From Pseudoduganella lurida (lineage in GTDB: Bacteria > Pseudomonadota > Gammaproteobacteria > Burkholderiales > Burkholderiaceae_D): 64,000 nucleotides of DNA. Each line of letters opens with the position of its first letter. The first letter of the stretch is position 1. The stretch lies in NCBI RefSeq assembly GCF_007830455.1, contig NZ_VLLB01000012.1, forward strand, positions 62,001 through 126,000. Direction: 5' to 3'. Shown one piece after another: positions 1-8,674 of the stretch. The position numbers and the translations under genes are program-made. The notes beneath the pieces are model-generated. The model had not been told where the DNA came from, did not search any database, and saw only the letters and a program-made list of their open reading frames with translations.

Positions 1-1727
1 AGCGCGCCCAGGGCAATCCGCTGTTCCTGACGCAGCTGCTGGCCAGCCCGGAACACCTGCTGCCGGACAGCCTGAAGCACCTGATCCAGGCGCGCCTGGA
101 CGGCCTGGCGCCGGAGCAGGCCCGCGCCCTGCGCATGGCCGCCGTGTTCGGCAACCGCTTCGACCTGGCGCTGCTGCGCGAAGCCCTGGGCGACGCCGGC
201 TACGAGCCGCAGGCCGGCGGGCGCAACAGCCTGCTGCGCCCGTCCGGCAAGGGGGCGTACGCGTTCGTGCACGATCTCGTCATGCAATGCATCTACGACG
301 CGATCGATCCGGCCCAGCTGCGCCGCCTGCACCTGGCCGCCGCCGAAGTGTTCCGCACGCGCGATGCGGCCCTATGCGCGCAGCACCTGTACCACGCCCA
401 CGATCCCGGCGCGCTGGACATCATGCTGGCGGCGATCCGCCTGCGCCTGGAGCAGCACGATTACGCGGGCGCGCTGGAACTGGCCAGCCAGTGCAACCGG
501 GCCGATGCCACCACGCTGGCCTCCTTTCCGCTGGCGCTGCTGCGCGGCCAGGCCGCCGCCGGATTGGGCAAGATGGCCGAAGCGCGCCAGTACTACCGCC
601 ATGCGATGACGCTGGCCGGCCGTCCGGAGGAACGCATCGAGGCCGTGATCGGCCTGGCGACGGCGCTCAACGTGCTGGAAGAACTGGAAGAAGAGGAGCG
701 CCTGCTGGACGAGACGATCCCGCTGGCCATGTCCACCGGCGCGGAAGCGGCGCTGGGCCGCCTGCTGTACCTGAAGGGGAATATCTATTTCCCGCGCGGG
801 AATTTCGGCGAGTGCCGCCGCTACCACGAGGATGCGGCGCGCTATGCGCAGGCCAGCGACATGGCCGAGACGCAGGCCCGCGCGCTGTCCGGCGTGGGCG
901 ACTCCTACTACGCGCAGGGCCGCATGCGCCAGGCGCACCAGATGTTCAGCGAATGCCTGGCCATGTGCGAGCGCCACCGCTACGTGCACATCGAGGCCTC
1001 GAACCGCTCGGCGCTGGGGTCCACGCGCATCTACCTGGGCGAACCGGCAGCCGCGATCGACGACGCCATCGGCTCGGCGCTGCTGGCGCACAAGGTGGGC
1101 AACCGCCGCGCCGAGACCTTCGCGCGCATGACGGCCGGCTGGGCCCTCGTCGATGCGGGCCGCCTGGCGGAAGCGGAGGAACAGGTGGGCACGGGCCTGG
1201 AGCTGGCGCGCTCGATCGGCAGCGCGCGCTTCGACACCTTCCTGCAGGAGAGCGCGGCGCGCATCGCCTGGCTGCGCGGCGACCAGTTCGGCGCCGAGCG
1301 GCGCATCCTGAACGCCGTGGCCGACCTGGAAAAGCACCGGCTGCAGAACTTCATCGGCCCCTGGCTGATGGGCACCCTGGCACTGTTCACGCACGATGCC
1401 GCCACGCGCAAGCTGGCGCTGTTGAAGGGCGCGGCCTACCTGACGCGCGACTGCCTGGCGCACAACGCCTACCGCTTCTACCTCACCGCCGCCGAAGTGG
1501 CGCTGCAGGACGGCGACCTGGTCTCCGCCGGCTTCTACGCGGACCAGCTGGCCGCCTGCGCCAGCGAACCGTGCGCCTGGGTCGACCACCACGTGGCGCT
1601 GATCCGCGCCCAGCTGCAAGAGCGGGCCGCCCCCGAAACGCTGCGCACCCTGGCCGCCGACGGCCAGCGCTTCGGCTTCAGCCACACCGCCCCGTCGCTG
1701 CGCGCCCGGCTGCTGCTGGCCGCCTGA
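1..1727 (+). CDS. C-terminal part of a large ATPase/TPR signalling protein (5' end outside window)
   Basis: The reading frame is open from base 3, so the gene starts before the window; the first ATG at 135 is internal. The first visible residues (GNPLFLTQLL) match the end of the AAA/NACHT-like ATPase module found in class III cyclase, kinase or LuxR proteins with a predicted ATPase. The rest is a long helical array of TPR-like repeats (A/L-rich, 34-40 residue period) to the stop at 1725-1727. No catalytic domain or DNA-binding domain is visible at the C-terminus, so any output domain must be N-terminal and off the window. Family assignment is by pattern only. Confidence 0.7.
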   Translation, partial: RAQGNPLFLTQLLASPEHLLPDSLKHLIQARLDGLAPEQARALRMAAVFGNRFDLALLREALGDAGYEPQAGGRNSLLRPSGKGAYAFVHDLVMQCIYDAIDPAQLRRLHLAAAEVFRTRDAALCAQHLYHAHDPGALDIMLAAIRLRLEQHDYAGALELASQCNRADATTLASFPLALLRGQAAAGLGKMAEARQYYRHAMTLAGRPEERIEAVIGLATALNVLEELEEEERLLDETIPLAMSTGAEAALGRLLYLKGNIYFPRGNFGECRRYHEDAARYAQASDMAETQARALSGVGDSYYAQGRMRQAHQMFSECLAMCERHRYVHIEASNRSALGSTRIYLGEPAAAIDDAIGSALLAHKVGNRRAETFARMTAGWALVDAGRLAEAEEQVGTGLELARSIGSARFDTFLQESAARIAWLRGDQFGAERRILNAVADLEKHRLQNFIGPWLMGTLALFTHDAATRKLALLKGAAYLTRDCLAHNAYRFYLTAAEVALQDGDLVSAGFYADQLAACASEPCAWVDHHVALIRAQLQERAAPETLRTLAADGQRFGFSHTAPSLRARLLLAA

Positions 1728-1751
1728 TCACCCGGTTCCTGTTGCAACCCC

Positions 1752-1857
1752 TGTCCTGGTGCCAGGCACCGGGACAATCCATATTGCAGAGCTCGTGTCC
1801 TGGTGCCAGGCACCGGGACATTGTCGGGTTCGTGGCATGGTGCCTGGCACCAGGACA
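1752..1857. repeat. Three GGTGCCAGGCACC-type repeats between convergent genes
   Basis: Two identical direct copies of a 25-bp unit (1752-1776 and 1796-1820, core GGTGCCAGGCACC, itself palindromic) are followed by an inverted copy at 1839-1857. Any direct/inverted pair could fold into a hairpin. The block fills the gap between two convergent genes (stops at 1727 and 1871), which suggests a two-way terminator or a REP/BIME-like element. Related sequences occur at 29754-29908, 49688-49858 and 57680-57720, also between convergent genes. Confidence 0.8.
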
Positions 1858-1870
1858 CGAACTCGGCAGT

Positions 1871-3268
1871 TCAACCGTTGCGCTGCAGGACGACGAGCAG
1901 CCCGGCGACATCGCTGCCGCTGTCCTGGCGCAGCGTGCAGGGTGCCAGCTCGCGCACCGTGAAGCCGTGGCGCGCGGCCAGCGTTTCGATATACGAAGCG
2001 GCGTGCGCATACCGGCCGGAGCCGAGCAGCGTAAAGGTGCCTGCCGCCAGCCGCTCGACCGAGAAGGCGAACAGGCCACCGGCCCGCAGCGCACGGTGCG
2101 CCTGCGCGAATAACGCCTCCAGGTCGCCCAGGTACACGAGCACGTCGGCGGCGGCCAGCACATCCCACTGCCGGTCCGCATCGCGTAGGAACGCCACCAC
2201 GTCGGCGCAGTCCAGCGCATCGTAGATCGCCAGTGCCCGCGCGCGCTCCAGCATGGCCGGCGACAGGTCCACGCCGGCCAGGTGGCGCGCGAAGGGGCGC
2301 AATACTGCACCGCACAGGCCGGTGCCGCAGCCCAGGTCCAGCACATCCTTGTCTGCGCGGGATGCGAGATGGCGGGCCAGGCTTTGCGCGAGCAGTCCGG
2401 GCGTGCGGTAGCCCAGCACGTCGACGAGGTGCCGGTCGAAGCGCGGCGCGTACTGGTCGAACAGCGCAGCCACGTAGTCCGGCGGCGCCGCCTGCGGCAT
2501 CGGACCCGCGCCAAGCATCGCCAGCAGGTAGTCGACGGTCGCCGCATCCGCACCGGCCTCGCGCGCCTGGCGATAGGCCGCGATGGCGTCCTCCTTGCGG
2601 CCCAGCGCGCGCAGCACGTTCGCCTCGCCCAGCCGCGCCCGCGCATTGGCCGGCGCCACGGCCAGCGCCTGGCGGTAGCTGTCCAGCGCCGCTTCGGCCT
2701 GCTCCGCACGCAGCAGGATGGCACCGCGCTGGCACCACGCCTCCACATGATCCGGCTGCGCGCGCAGCACGCGCTCGAAACCCTGCAGCGCCTCCTCCGC
2801 TTCGCCCAGCGCCAGCAGCGACAGCGCGGCCCCGTGGATCGCTTCGACATGGCCGGCCCGCAGCGCCAGCGCGGCACCATAGCTGTCCAGTGCCGCCTCA
2901 TGCCGGCCCAGGCGGCGCAGCGCGTTGCCGCGGTTGCACAGCGCCAGCACGTAATCGGGCTGCAGGGACAATGCACGCTCGTAGCTGGCCAGCGCCGCCT
3001 TGTCGTTGCCCGCATCCTGCAGCGCGGCGCCCAGGTTGCAGTGCGCGATCGCGCGGCTGCCATCGAGCGCGATGGCACGGCCGATGAGCGCCAGGGCCCG
3101 CGCCACGTCGCCACGCTGGCGCGCCAGCACGCCGGTCAGGTGCAGCGCATCGAAATTGTCCGGATCGGTCTGCAGGACCTGCGCGTAGAGCGCTTCGGCT
3201 TCGGCGAAGGCACCGCGCTTGTGCTGCGCCACGGCCTGCTTCAGGAGGTGCGTGAGGGTGTCGGTCAT
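1871..3268 (-). CDS. TPR-repeat SAM-dependent methyltransferase
   Basis: 465 residues. Roughly residues 1-250 are tandem TPR units (repeating A-x-x-x-Y-x-x-A-L patterns with D/P turns). Residues from about 300 form a class I methyltransferase, with motif I at VLDLGCGTGLCG and an acidic motif II (GVDLSPAML). It has no signal peptide, so it is cytosolic. The methyl acceptor is unknown; proteins of this design are annotated as methyltransferases with TPR-mediated partner binding. It stands alone and converges on the preceding gene across a repeat block. Confidence 0.75.
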   Translation of the reverse strand: MTDTLTHLLKQAVAQHKRGAFAEAEALYAQVLQTDPDNFDALHLTGVLARQRGDVARALALIGRAIALDGSRAIAHCNLGAALQDAGNDKAALASYERALSLQPDYVLALCNRGNALRRLGRHEAALDSYGAALALRAGHVEAIHGAALSLLALGEAEEALQGFERVLRAQPDHVEAWCQRGAILLRAEQAEAALDSYRQALAVAPANARARLGEANVLRALGRKEDAIAAYRQAREAGADAATVDYLLAMLGAGPMPQAAPPDYVAALFDQYAPRFDRHLVDVLGYRTPGLLAQSLARHLASRADKDVLDLGCGTGLCGAVLRPFARHLAGVDLSPAMLERARALAIYDALDCADVVAFLRDADRQWDVLAAADVLVYLGDLEALFAQAHRALRAGGLFAFSVERLAAGTFTLLGSGRYAHAASYIETLAARHGFTVRELAPCTLRQDSGSDVAGLLVVLQRNG

Positions 3269-3443
3269 GATGGCCGCATTAGAGCACAGCCTCGGGTCCG
3301 GCCGTCAAACGCCTGTCATATTGGCCGGGCAGAATACGCCTGCTCTGTGGAGAGGGCGACATGGCGGCGCGAGCTGCCACTACCGGCGCCGGCGGTCGGG
3401 AAATATACCGGCACCAATTCATAGGAAGCCCAGCAAAGCGCAG

Positions 3444-3478
3444 ACGAAGCGCCGTGGCGCGCAGCCGCGGCGCTTCGT
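3444..3478. other. Strong stem-loop in the leader of the O-methyltransferase gene
   Basis: A perfect 11-bp inverted repeat (ACGAAGCGCCG at 3444-3454, complement at 3468-3478) encloses a 13-nt loop. No U-run follows on either strand, so it is a weak candidate for an intrinsic terminator. It lies about 90 bp upstream of the ATG at 3566 in the 297-bp gap between two divergent genes, where I see no other gene. A leader structure or protein-binding site is possible. Confidence 0.45.
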
Positions 3479-3565
3479 CATTGCGTGCGTCATTGCGTTC
3501 ATCAACCGCGTTGGCACTCGCGGCCCGCTCTGGCAGCATGTAGGTTCATTCACGGAGGAGCGCCC

Positions 3566-4168
3566 ATGGAACCCGCACTGCACCAGCTGCTGGAAGAACT
3601 CGAACGATTCGGCCTGCAGAACGATGCGGGCATCGACCGCGCCAGCGCCGAACGCCCACTGCGCATGCTGAACATCACGCGCGACACGGGCGAATTCCTG
3701 GCCGTGCTGGTGCGCGCCACGGGCGCCCGGGCGATCCTGGAGATCGGCACCTCGAACGGCTACTCGACGCTGTGGCTGGCCGATGCGGCGCGCGCGCTGG
3801 GCGGCAAGGTGACGACCGTGGAACTGCTCGATGCGAAATTCGCGCTGGCGCAGGAGAACTTCCGGCGTGCCGGCCTGGCGGACCGCATCGACGCGCTGCA
3901 GGCCGATGCCGGCGCCGTGCTGCGGGACGCCGCCGAAGGCTACTACGATTTCATCTTCCTGGACTCGGAGCGTTCGCTGTATCTGGACTGGTGGCCGGAC
4001 ATCCGGCGCGTGCTGCGGCCCAATGGTCTGCTCGTCGTCGACAACGCGGTCTCGCACGCGGAGGAGATGGCCGACTTCGTGCAGTCCGTGCGCGCGGACG
4101 GCTTTGCCTGCAGCCTCGTCCCGGTCGGCAAGGGCGAGTTCCTGGCGACCCGCGGCGGCGCCGGCTGA
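3566..4168 (+). CDS. Class I SAM O-methyltransferase (family 3, CCoAOMT-like)
   Basis: 200 residues from the ATG at 3566, chosen because GGAGGAG lies 6 bases upstream; an in-frame upstream start at 3485 has no ribosome site. The SAM motif ILEIGTSNGYSTLWLA, the VTTVE acidic loop and the YDFIFLDSERSLYLDWW segment match the O-methyltransferase family 3 fold, in which a metal ion normally binds the catechol. The canonical metal-binding D is present in FIFLDSE. The substrate cannot be read from sequence. It ends 6 bp from the convergent ligK. Confidence 0.8.
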   Translation: MEPALHQLLEELERFGLQNDAGIDRASAERPLRMLNITRDTGEFLAVLVRATGARAILEIGTSNGYSTLWLADAARALGGKVTTVELLDAKFALAQENFRRAGLADRIDALQADAGAVLRDAAEGYYDFIFLDSERSLYLDWWPDIRRVLRPNGLLVVDNAVSHAEEMADFVQSVRADGFACSLVPVGKGEFLATRGGAG

Positions 4169-4174
4169 CGCCGC

Positions 4175-4873
4175 TCAGTCCAGATACGTGAGGCCGGCTT
4201 TCGCCAGCGGCTCGCGCATGTTGTACATGTCGAGCCCCAGCACGCCGGCCGCCAGCCTGGCGCGCTTCTCGCCCTCCAGGTCCTCGCGCTTCTGCGCCAC
4301 GTCGGCCACGCGTGCCGCATCGCCGGCCGGCACGACGACCACGCCATCCTCGTCGGCCACGATGACGTCGCCCGGATGGACCAGCGCGCCGGCACACAGC
4401 ACGGGGATGTTCACGGAACCCAGCGTGGCCTTGACCGTGCCCTTCGCGCTGATGCACTTGCTCCAGACCGGAAAGCCCATCTCGCGCAGGAATTTCACGT
4501 CCCGCACGCCGGCGTCGATCACCAGCGCCTGCGCGCCACGCGCCTGGAAGCTGGTTGCCAGCAGGTCGCCGAAGAAGCCGTCCGTGCAGTCGGCCGTCAG
4601 CGCGGCCACGACGATATCGCCCGGCTGGATCTGCTCGGCCACGACATGCATCATCCAGTTGTCGCCCGGGTGCAGCAGCACCGTGACGGCCGTACCGGCG
4701 GCAGCGGCGCCCTGGTAGATCGGCCGCAGATAGGGCTTCATCAGGCCCACGCGGCCCATCGCTTCGTGGATGGTGGCGCTGCCGAACTGCGCCAGATGGT
4801 CGACGGCATCGCGGTCGGCCCGCTCGATATGGCGCTTCACGACGCCCAGCTGGTTCATCGATGGTGTGCTCAT
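4175..4873 (-). CDS. ligK: 4-carboxy-4-hydroxy-2-oxoadipate aldolase / oxaloacetate decarboxylase
   Basis: 232 residues, RraA-like fold. It cleaves 4-carboxy-4-hydroxy-2-oxoadipate to pyruvate and oxaloacetate, the last step of gallate and protocatechuate 4,5-cleavage, using a divalent metal. Family features visible are [13 protein letters not shown] near the N-terminus, the GDNWMMHVV segment, [20 protein letters not shown] and [16 protein letters not shown]. The start at 4873 overlaps the upstream gene's stop by one base (TGATG), so the two are translationally coupled. Also called galC in gallate clusters. Confidence 0.88.
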   Translation of the reverse strand: MSTPSMNQLGVVKRHIERADRDAVDHLAQFGSATIHEAMGRVGLMKPYLRPIYQGAAAAGTAVTVLLHPGDNWMMHVVAEQIQPGDIVVAALTADCTDGFFGDLLATSFQARGAQALVIDAGVRDVKFLREMGFPVWSKCISAKGTVKATLGSVNIPVLCAGALVHPGDVIVADEDGVVVVPAGDAARVADVAQKREDLEGEKRARLAAGVLGLDMYNMREPLAKAGLTYLD

Positions 4874-5910
4874 CACAGCCCCTTCCTCGTCAGTTGCGCA
4901 TCCAGGCGCTGGAACACGCGGCGCGCATTGCCCTCGAAGATCGCGAAGCGTTCCTCGTCGGTGATGGCGGCAGCCTGGATGTAGCGTTTCGTATCGTCGT
5001 AATGGTGGCCCGTCTCCGGATCGATGCCGCGCACGGCGCCGATCATCTCGGAGGCGAACAGCACGTTCTTCGCGGGGATCACCTTCGTCAGCAGGTCGAT
5101 GCCGGGCTGGTGATAGACGCAGGTGTCGAAGTAGATATTGTCCAGCAGGTGCGCCGCCAGCGGCGGCTTCTTCATCTCCTGTGCCAGGCCGCGGAACCGG
5201 CCCCAGTGGTAAGGCACCGCGCCGCCGCCGTGCGGGATCAGGAATTTCAGCGTCGGGAAGTCCTTGAACAGGTCGCTGGTCAGACATTGCATGAAGGCCG
5301 TCGTGTCGGCGTTCAGGTAGTGCGCCCCGGTGGTGTGGAAGCACGGGTTGCAGCTGGTCGATACGTGGACCATCGCCGGGATGGCGTATTCCACCATCTT
5401 CTCGTAGACGGGATACCACTGGCGGTCCGACAGCGGCGGCGACGTCCAGTGCCCGCCGGACGGATCGGGATTGAGGTTGATGCCCACGAAGCCGTACTCG
5501 TTCACGCAGCGTTCCAGTTCGGGAATGCAGGTGGCCGGATCGACGCCGGGCGACTGCGGCAGCATCGCCGCCCCCACGAAGTGATCGGGGAACAGCCCTG
5601 CGACGCGTGCGCACAGCTCATTGCAGATGGCGGCCCAGGTGGCACTCGTCTCGAAACCGCCGATGTGGTGCGCCATGAAGCTGGCGCGGGGCGAGAAGAT
5701 CGTCAGGTCCGAGCCGCGCTCGCGCATCAGGCGCAGCTGGTTGCTTTCGATCGTATCGCGCAACTCGTCGTCGGAGATCTTCAGCTCGGCGACCTTGGGC
5801 CCCAGCGCCGGCGTGTTCAGGTTGGCGATCTGCCGGTTGCGCCAGTCCTCCAGCGCCTTCGGCGCGGTCGTGTAGTGGCCATGACAGTCGATGATCAATG
5901 GTTTCTTCAT
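4873..5910 (-). CDS. ligJ: 4-oxalomesaconate hydratase (amidohydrolase family)
   Basis: 345 residues. It hydrates the enol form of 4-oxalomesaconate to 4-carboxy-4-hydroxy-2-oxoadipate. The metal site of the amidohydrolase superfamily is visible: DCHGHY near the N-terminus, VHVSTSCNP mid-protein, and [16 protein letters not shown] (second histidine cluster). The start at 5910 ([12 protein letters not shown]) has an AGAGGAACAG-type ribosome site. It sits between galD (8-bp gap) and ligK (overlap), so the three form one operon. This is the LigJ type; the unrelated PIG-L-like GalB of some pseudomonads is absent. Confidence 0.88.
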   Translation of the reverse strand: MKKPLIIDCHGHYTTAPKALEDWRNRQIANLNTPALGPKVAELKISDDELRDTIESNQLRLMRERGSDLTIFSPRASFMAHHIGGFETSATWAAICNELCARVAGLFPDHFVGAAMLPQSPGVDPATCIPELERCVNEYGFVGINLNPDPSGGHWTSPPLSDRQWYPVYEKMVEYAIPAMVHVSTSCNPCFHTTGAHYLNADTTAFMQCLTSDLFKDFPTLKFLIPHGGGAVPYHWGRFRGLAQEMKKPPLAAHLLDNIYFDTCVYHQPGIDLLTKVIPAKNVLFASEMIGAVRGIDPETGHHYDDTKRYIQAAAITDEERFAIFEGNARRVFQRLDAQLTRKGL

Positions 5911-5918
5911 CTGTTCCT

Positions 5919-7097
5919 CTAATCGGGTATCAGCACTTCGCCGCGCATGATCGGGCGGGCGGTGCGCAGCAACGCCGCGCGCGTGACCTGCTGGCCGTCG
6001 ACGTCCAGCTCGACGGAGAATTCGCCGCTGGGATGTTCGACGGAGATGGTCTTGGTCGCGCCGAGCGGCACATGGGCGATGCCGGCGGTGACGGACCCGG
6101 CCAGCACGCACGCGGTGGCAACGGTGACGGCGGCCAGCACGCCGATCGCGTCATGGCACACGTGGGGGATGAAGCAGCGCGTGGCCAGCGCCCCGCCCTG
6201 CCGCGGCGCGGCGACGAGGCACATCTTCGGGTAGTTCTTCGATGCGACGTCGCCCAGCCCCATCAGCGGGCCGCAGGCCAGCCGCAGCGCTTCCAGCCTT
6301 TCCTTCAGCAGGGGATCGGCATCGAGCTGCGCCGCCGTCTCGTCGCCGGCGATGCCGAAGTCGGCGGCACGCACCAGCACCATCGGCATGCCGTTGTCGA
6401 TCAGCGTGGCATCGACGCTGCCCAGGCCGGGCACGTCGATACGGTCCAGTGCACGGCCGCTCGGCAGCAGCGACGGGCACACGGAACCGGCCGTGTCGAG
6501 GAATTCGATGCGCACGGCGGCGGCCGTGCCGGGCACGCCATCGATGCGCGTCGCGCCCCGGTACTGCAGGCGGCCGCCGGGTGTCGGCACCGTCACGTCG
6601 CACCGCATGCCGGTGTTCAGCGTGAGGATGCGCGCCGTGGTGGTGGTGGCGCCGACCGGCAGCAGACCCCGTTCCAGCGCAAATGGCAGCACGGCAGCCA
6701 GCATGTTGCCGCAGTTCGGCGTGAGATCGACCGTGTCGCCGTCGGGCTGCAGCTGGGCGAAGAGGAAGTCCAGATCGACACCCGGCGTGGTGCTGGGGCG
6801 GACGATGCCGGCCTTGCTGGTCAGCGGGTGGGCGCCGCCCAGGCCGTCGATCTGGCGCGGATCGGGCGAACCCAGGGCCGCCAGCAGCACCCTGTCGCGC
6901 CCGGCGGGATCGGCCGGCAGGTCGGCTTCGACGAAGAACGGTCCGCGCGACGTGCCGCCCCGCATCAGCATGCACGGGACCGGCCGCAGATCCGAAGGCG
7001 GTGGCGGGTCGGGGAGTAACCGACGATCCGCGCACGGCCGCAGGTCCGCGCTCATGCTGCGTTCAGCTTCCATGATTGGTGGTATAGGCGTTGACAT
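5919..7097 (-). CDS. galD: 4-oxalomesaconate tautomerase (PrpF family)
   Basis: Up to 392 residues. The PrpF fold signature PCMLMRGGTSRGPFF opens the core, followed by LTPNCGNMLAAVLPFA, ASKNYPKMCLV and HVCHDAIGVLAAVTVAT. GalD converts keto and enol tautomers of 4-oxalomesaconate made after ring opening of gallate. First gene of the galD-ligJ-ligK operon. The start is uncertain: ATGs at 7097, 7073 and 7055 all lack a clear ribosome site, and the roughly 40 residues before the core (proline-rich) are longer than usual for the family. Divergent from the LysR gene by 92 bp. Confidence 0.85.
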   Translation of the reverse strand: MSTPIPPIMEAERSMSADLRPCADRRLLPDPPPPSDLRPVPCMLMRGGTSRGPFFVEADLPADPAGRDRVLLAALGSPDPRQIDGLGGAHPLTSKAGIVRPSTTPGVDLDFLFAQLQPDGDTVDLTPNCGNMLAAVLPFALERGLLPVGATTTTARILTLNTGMRCDVTVPTPGGRLQYRGATRIDGVPGTAAAVRIEFLDTAGSVCPSLLPSGRALDRIDVPGLGSVDATLIDNGMPMVLVRAADFGIAGDETAAQLDADPLLKERLEALRLACGPLMGLGDVASKNYPKMCLVAAPRQGGALATRCFIPHVCHDAIGVLAAVTVATACVLAGSVTAGIAHVPLGATKTISVEHPSGEFSVELDVDGQQVTRAALLRTARPIMRGEVLIPD

Positions 7098-7189
7098 GCG
7101 GCCAGTATCGCCCCCGGCGCAGGGCGCTTGGTTGCTTTGTGCCGTCCGTTTTGTTCTAATCCGCTTATCGGCCTTCCACCAGGAGCACC

Positions 7190-8428
7190 ATGCCGCTCGT
7201 CAGCCTGCGTCACCTGCACGCGTTTTCCGTCGTCGCCGCCACCGGCGGCATCCGGCGCTCGTCGGAGGCGCTGTACCGGGCTTCGTCCGCCGTGGCGCGT
7301 TCCGTGGCGGCGCTCGAACACAGCCTGGACGTGCTGCTGTTCGAACGCAAGGGCCGCGGCATGCTGCTGACGGCGGCCGGCCAGCTGGCCAGGCTGCGCG
7401 CCGACCGCATCGAGGCGGAGCTGCGCGACGTGCGCGACGATGCCGCGCGCCTGCGCGAGCGCCAGAATGCGCGCGGCACGAAAGGCGGCGCCATGCCGGA
7501 CCACGTGTCCGGCAGCATAGATGCGCTGCTGAACGAGCGCCGCCTGCAGGCCGCCGTGCTGCTGGCGGAAGTCCACCACATGCCGAGCGTGGCCCATGCG
7601 ATGGGCACGTCGCAGTCGGCCGTCAGCCAGGCCATCGCCCGGCTGGAAGACATGCTGGGCCAGCCGCTGTTCCTGCGCACCGCCCACGGCATGGTGCCGA
7701 CCGACGCCGGCCGGCGCTGGGTGGAACGCTTCGAACGGGTGCTGGCCGAGCTGCGCCACATCCCGGAAGACATCGCCGCGCTGGCCGGCGTGGTGGAAGG
7801 CGTGGTGACGGTGGGCGCGCTGCCGCTGGCCCGTTCGCAGCTGCTGCCCGGCGCCATCGCGGCCGTGCTGCAGAAGCACCCCAAGCTGCGCATCCGTTCG
7901 CTGGAAAGTCCGTACGAGGAACTGACGGCCGGCCTGCTGTCCGGCCGCATCGATTTCATCGTGGGGGCGCTGCGCGCCGGTGCCGGCGATGCGTTCGACA
8001 CGCGCGTGCTGATCGAGGACCGCGTGGCGCTGATCGCCCGCCGCGGCCATCCGCTGGCCGGCAAGCGGCGCATCCGCCCGGCCGACCTGGCGGCCTACCC
8101 CTGGGTTCTGTCGCGTGCCGGCTCGCCGCTGCGCGAGTCGCTGGAAGCGTTCTTCCGCAGCCAGGGCACGGTGCCGCCACAGCCGGCCGTCGAAACGGGC
8201 GACCTGGCACTGCTGCGCGGGCTGCTGGTGGAAAGCGACATGCTCACGGCGCTGTCGGCCCACCAGCTCCATTATGAAATCGAGACATCCCAGCTGGCCG
8301 TGCTGCCCTACGACATGGCCGGCCACGATCGCAGCATCGGCCTGATCACCCGCCGCAATGCCCACCTGTCCCCGGGTGCCGGCGCCCTGCTGGACGAGAT
8401 CGACAGCACCAGCCGGCGCTGGCGCTGA
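7190..8428 (+). CDS. LysR-type regulator with two N-terminal winged-helix domains; probable gallate regulator
   Basis: 412 residues, about 100 more than a normal LysR protein. Residues 5-63 form one LysR HTH (LRHLHAFSVVAATGGIRRSS) and residues 111-164 a second, better-conserved one (SVAHAMGTSQSAVSQAIARLE). A usual LysR effector domain follows (SLESPYEELTAGLLSGRIDF). An AGGAGCACC ribosome site precedes the ATG. It lies between the two arms of the gallate cluster, so it most likely senses gallate or a ring-cleavage product; this role is inference from position. Similar two-HTH LysR proteins occur next to aromatic genes in Burkholderiales, but I know of no worked-out mechanism. Confidence 0.82.
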   Translation: MPLVSLRHLHAFSVVAATGGIRRSSEALYRASSAVARSVAALEHSLDVLLFERKGRGMLLTAAGQLARLRADRIEAELRDVRDDAARLRERQNARGTKGGAMPDHVSGSIDALLNERRLQAAVLLAEVHHMPSVAHAMGTSQSAVSQAIARLEDMLGQPLFLRTAHGMVPTDAGRRWVERFERVLAELRHIPEDIAALAGVVEGVVTVGALPLARSQLLPGAIAAVLQKHPKLRIRSLESPYEELTAGLLSGRIDFIVGALRAGAGDAFDTRVLIEDRVALIARRGHPLAGKRRIRPADLAAYPWVLSRAGSPLRESLEAFFRSQGTVPPQPAVETGDLALLRGLLVESDMLTALSAHQLHYEIETSQLAVLPYDMAGHDRSIGLITRRNAHLSPGAGALLDEIDSTSRRWR

Positions 8429-8674
8429 CCCGCCCGCCGCCCTTTACCTTTCTTTACGCCTGTAACGTCCTCCGCCACGCCGATAAGCAGATTGCAACGC
8501 AGCGGCAGACAAAGGCAATACTTCCCGTCACACCAAAACGTACACTGCCCGTGCGGTGATACCCGTCCTTCGTGCGGTCCGCCCGCATGAACGAGCAGGG
8601 CGACATCCGGTACGTCGCGCATGCCGATCCGCGCATGCCGGCATAAAAACAGATGTACACAGACAGGAGACTTA

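Noticed and set aside
3361-3543. 60-codon frame upstream of the O-methyltransferase
   Set aside because: No ribosome site, overlaps the strong stem-loop, composition unlike a protein.
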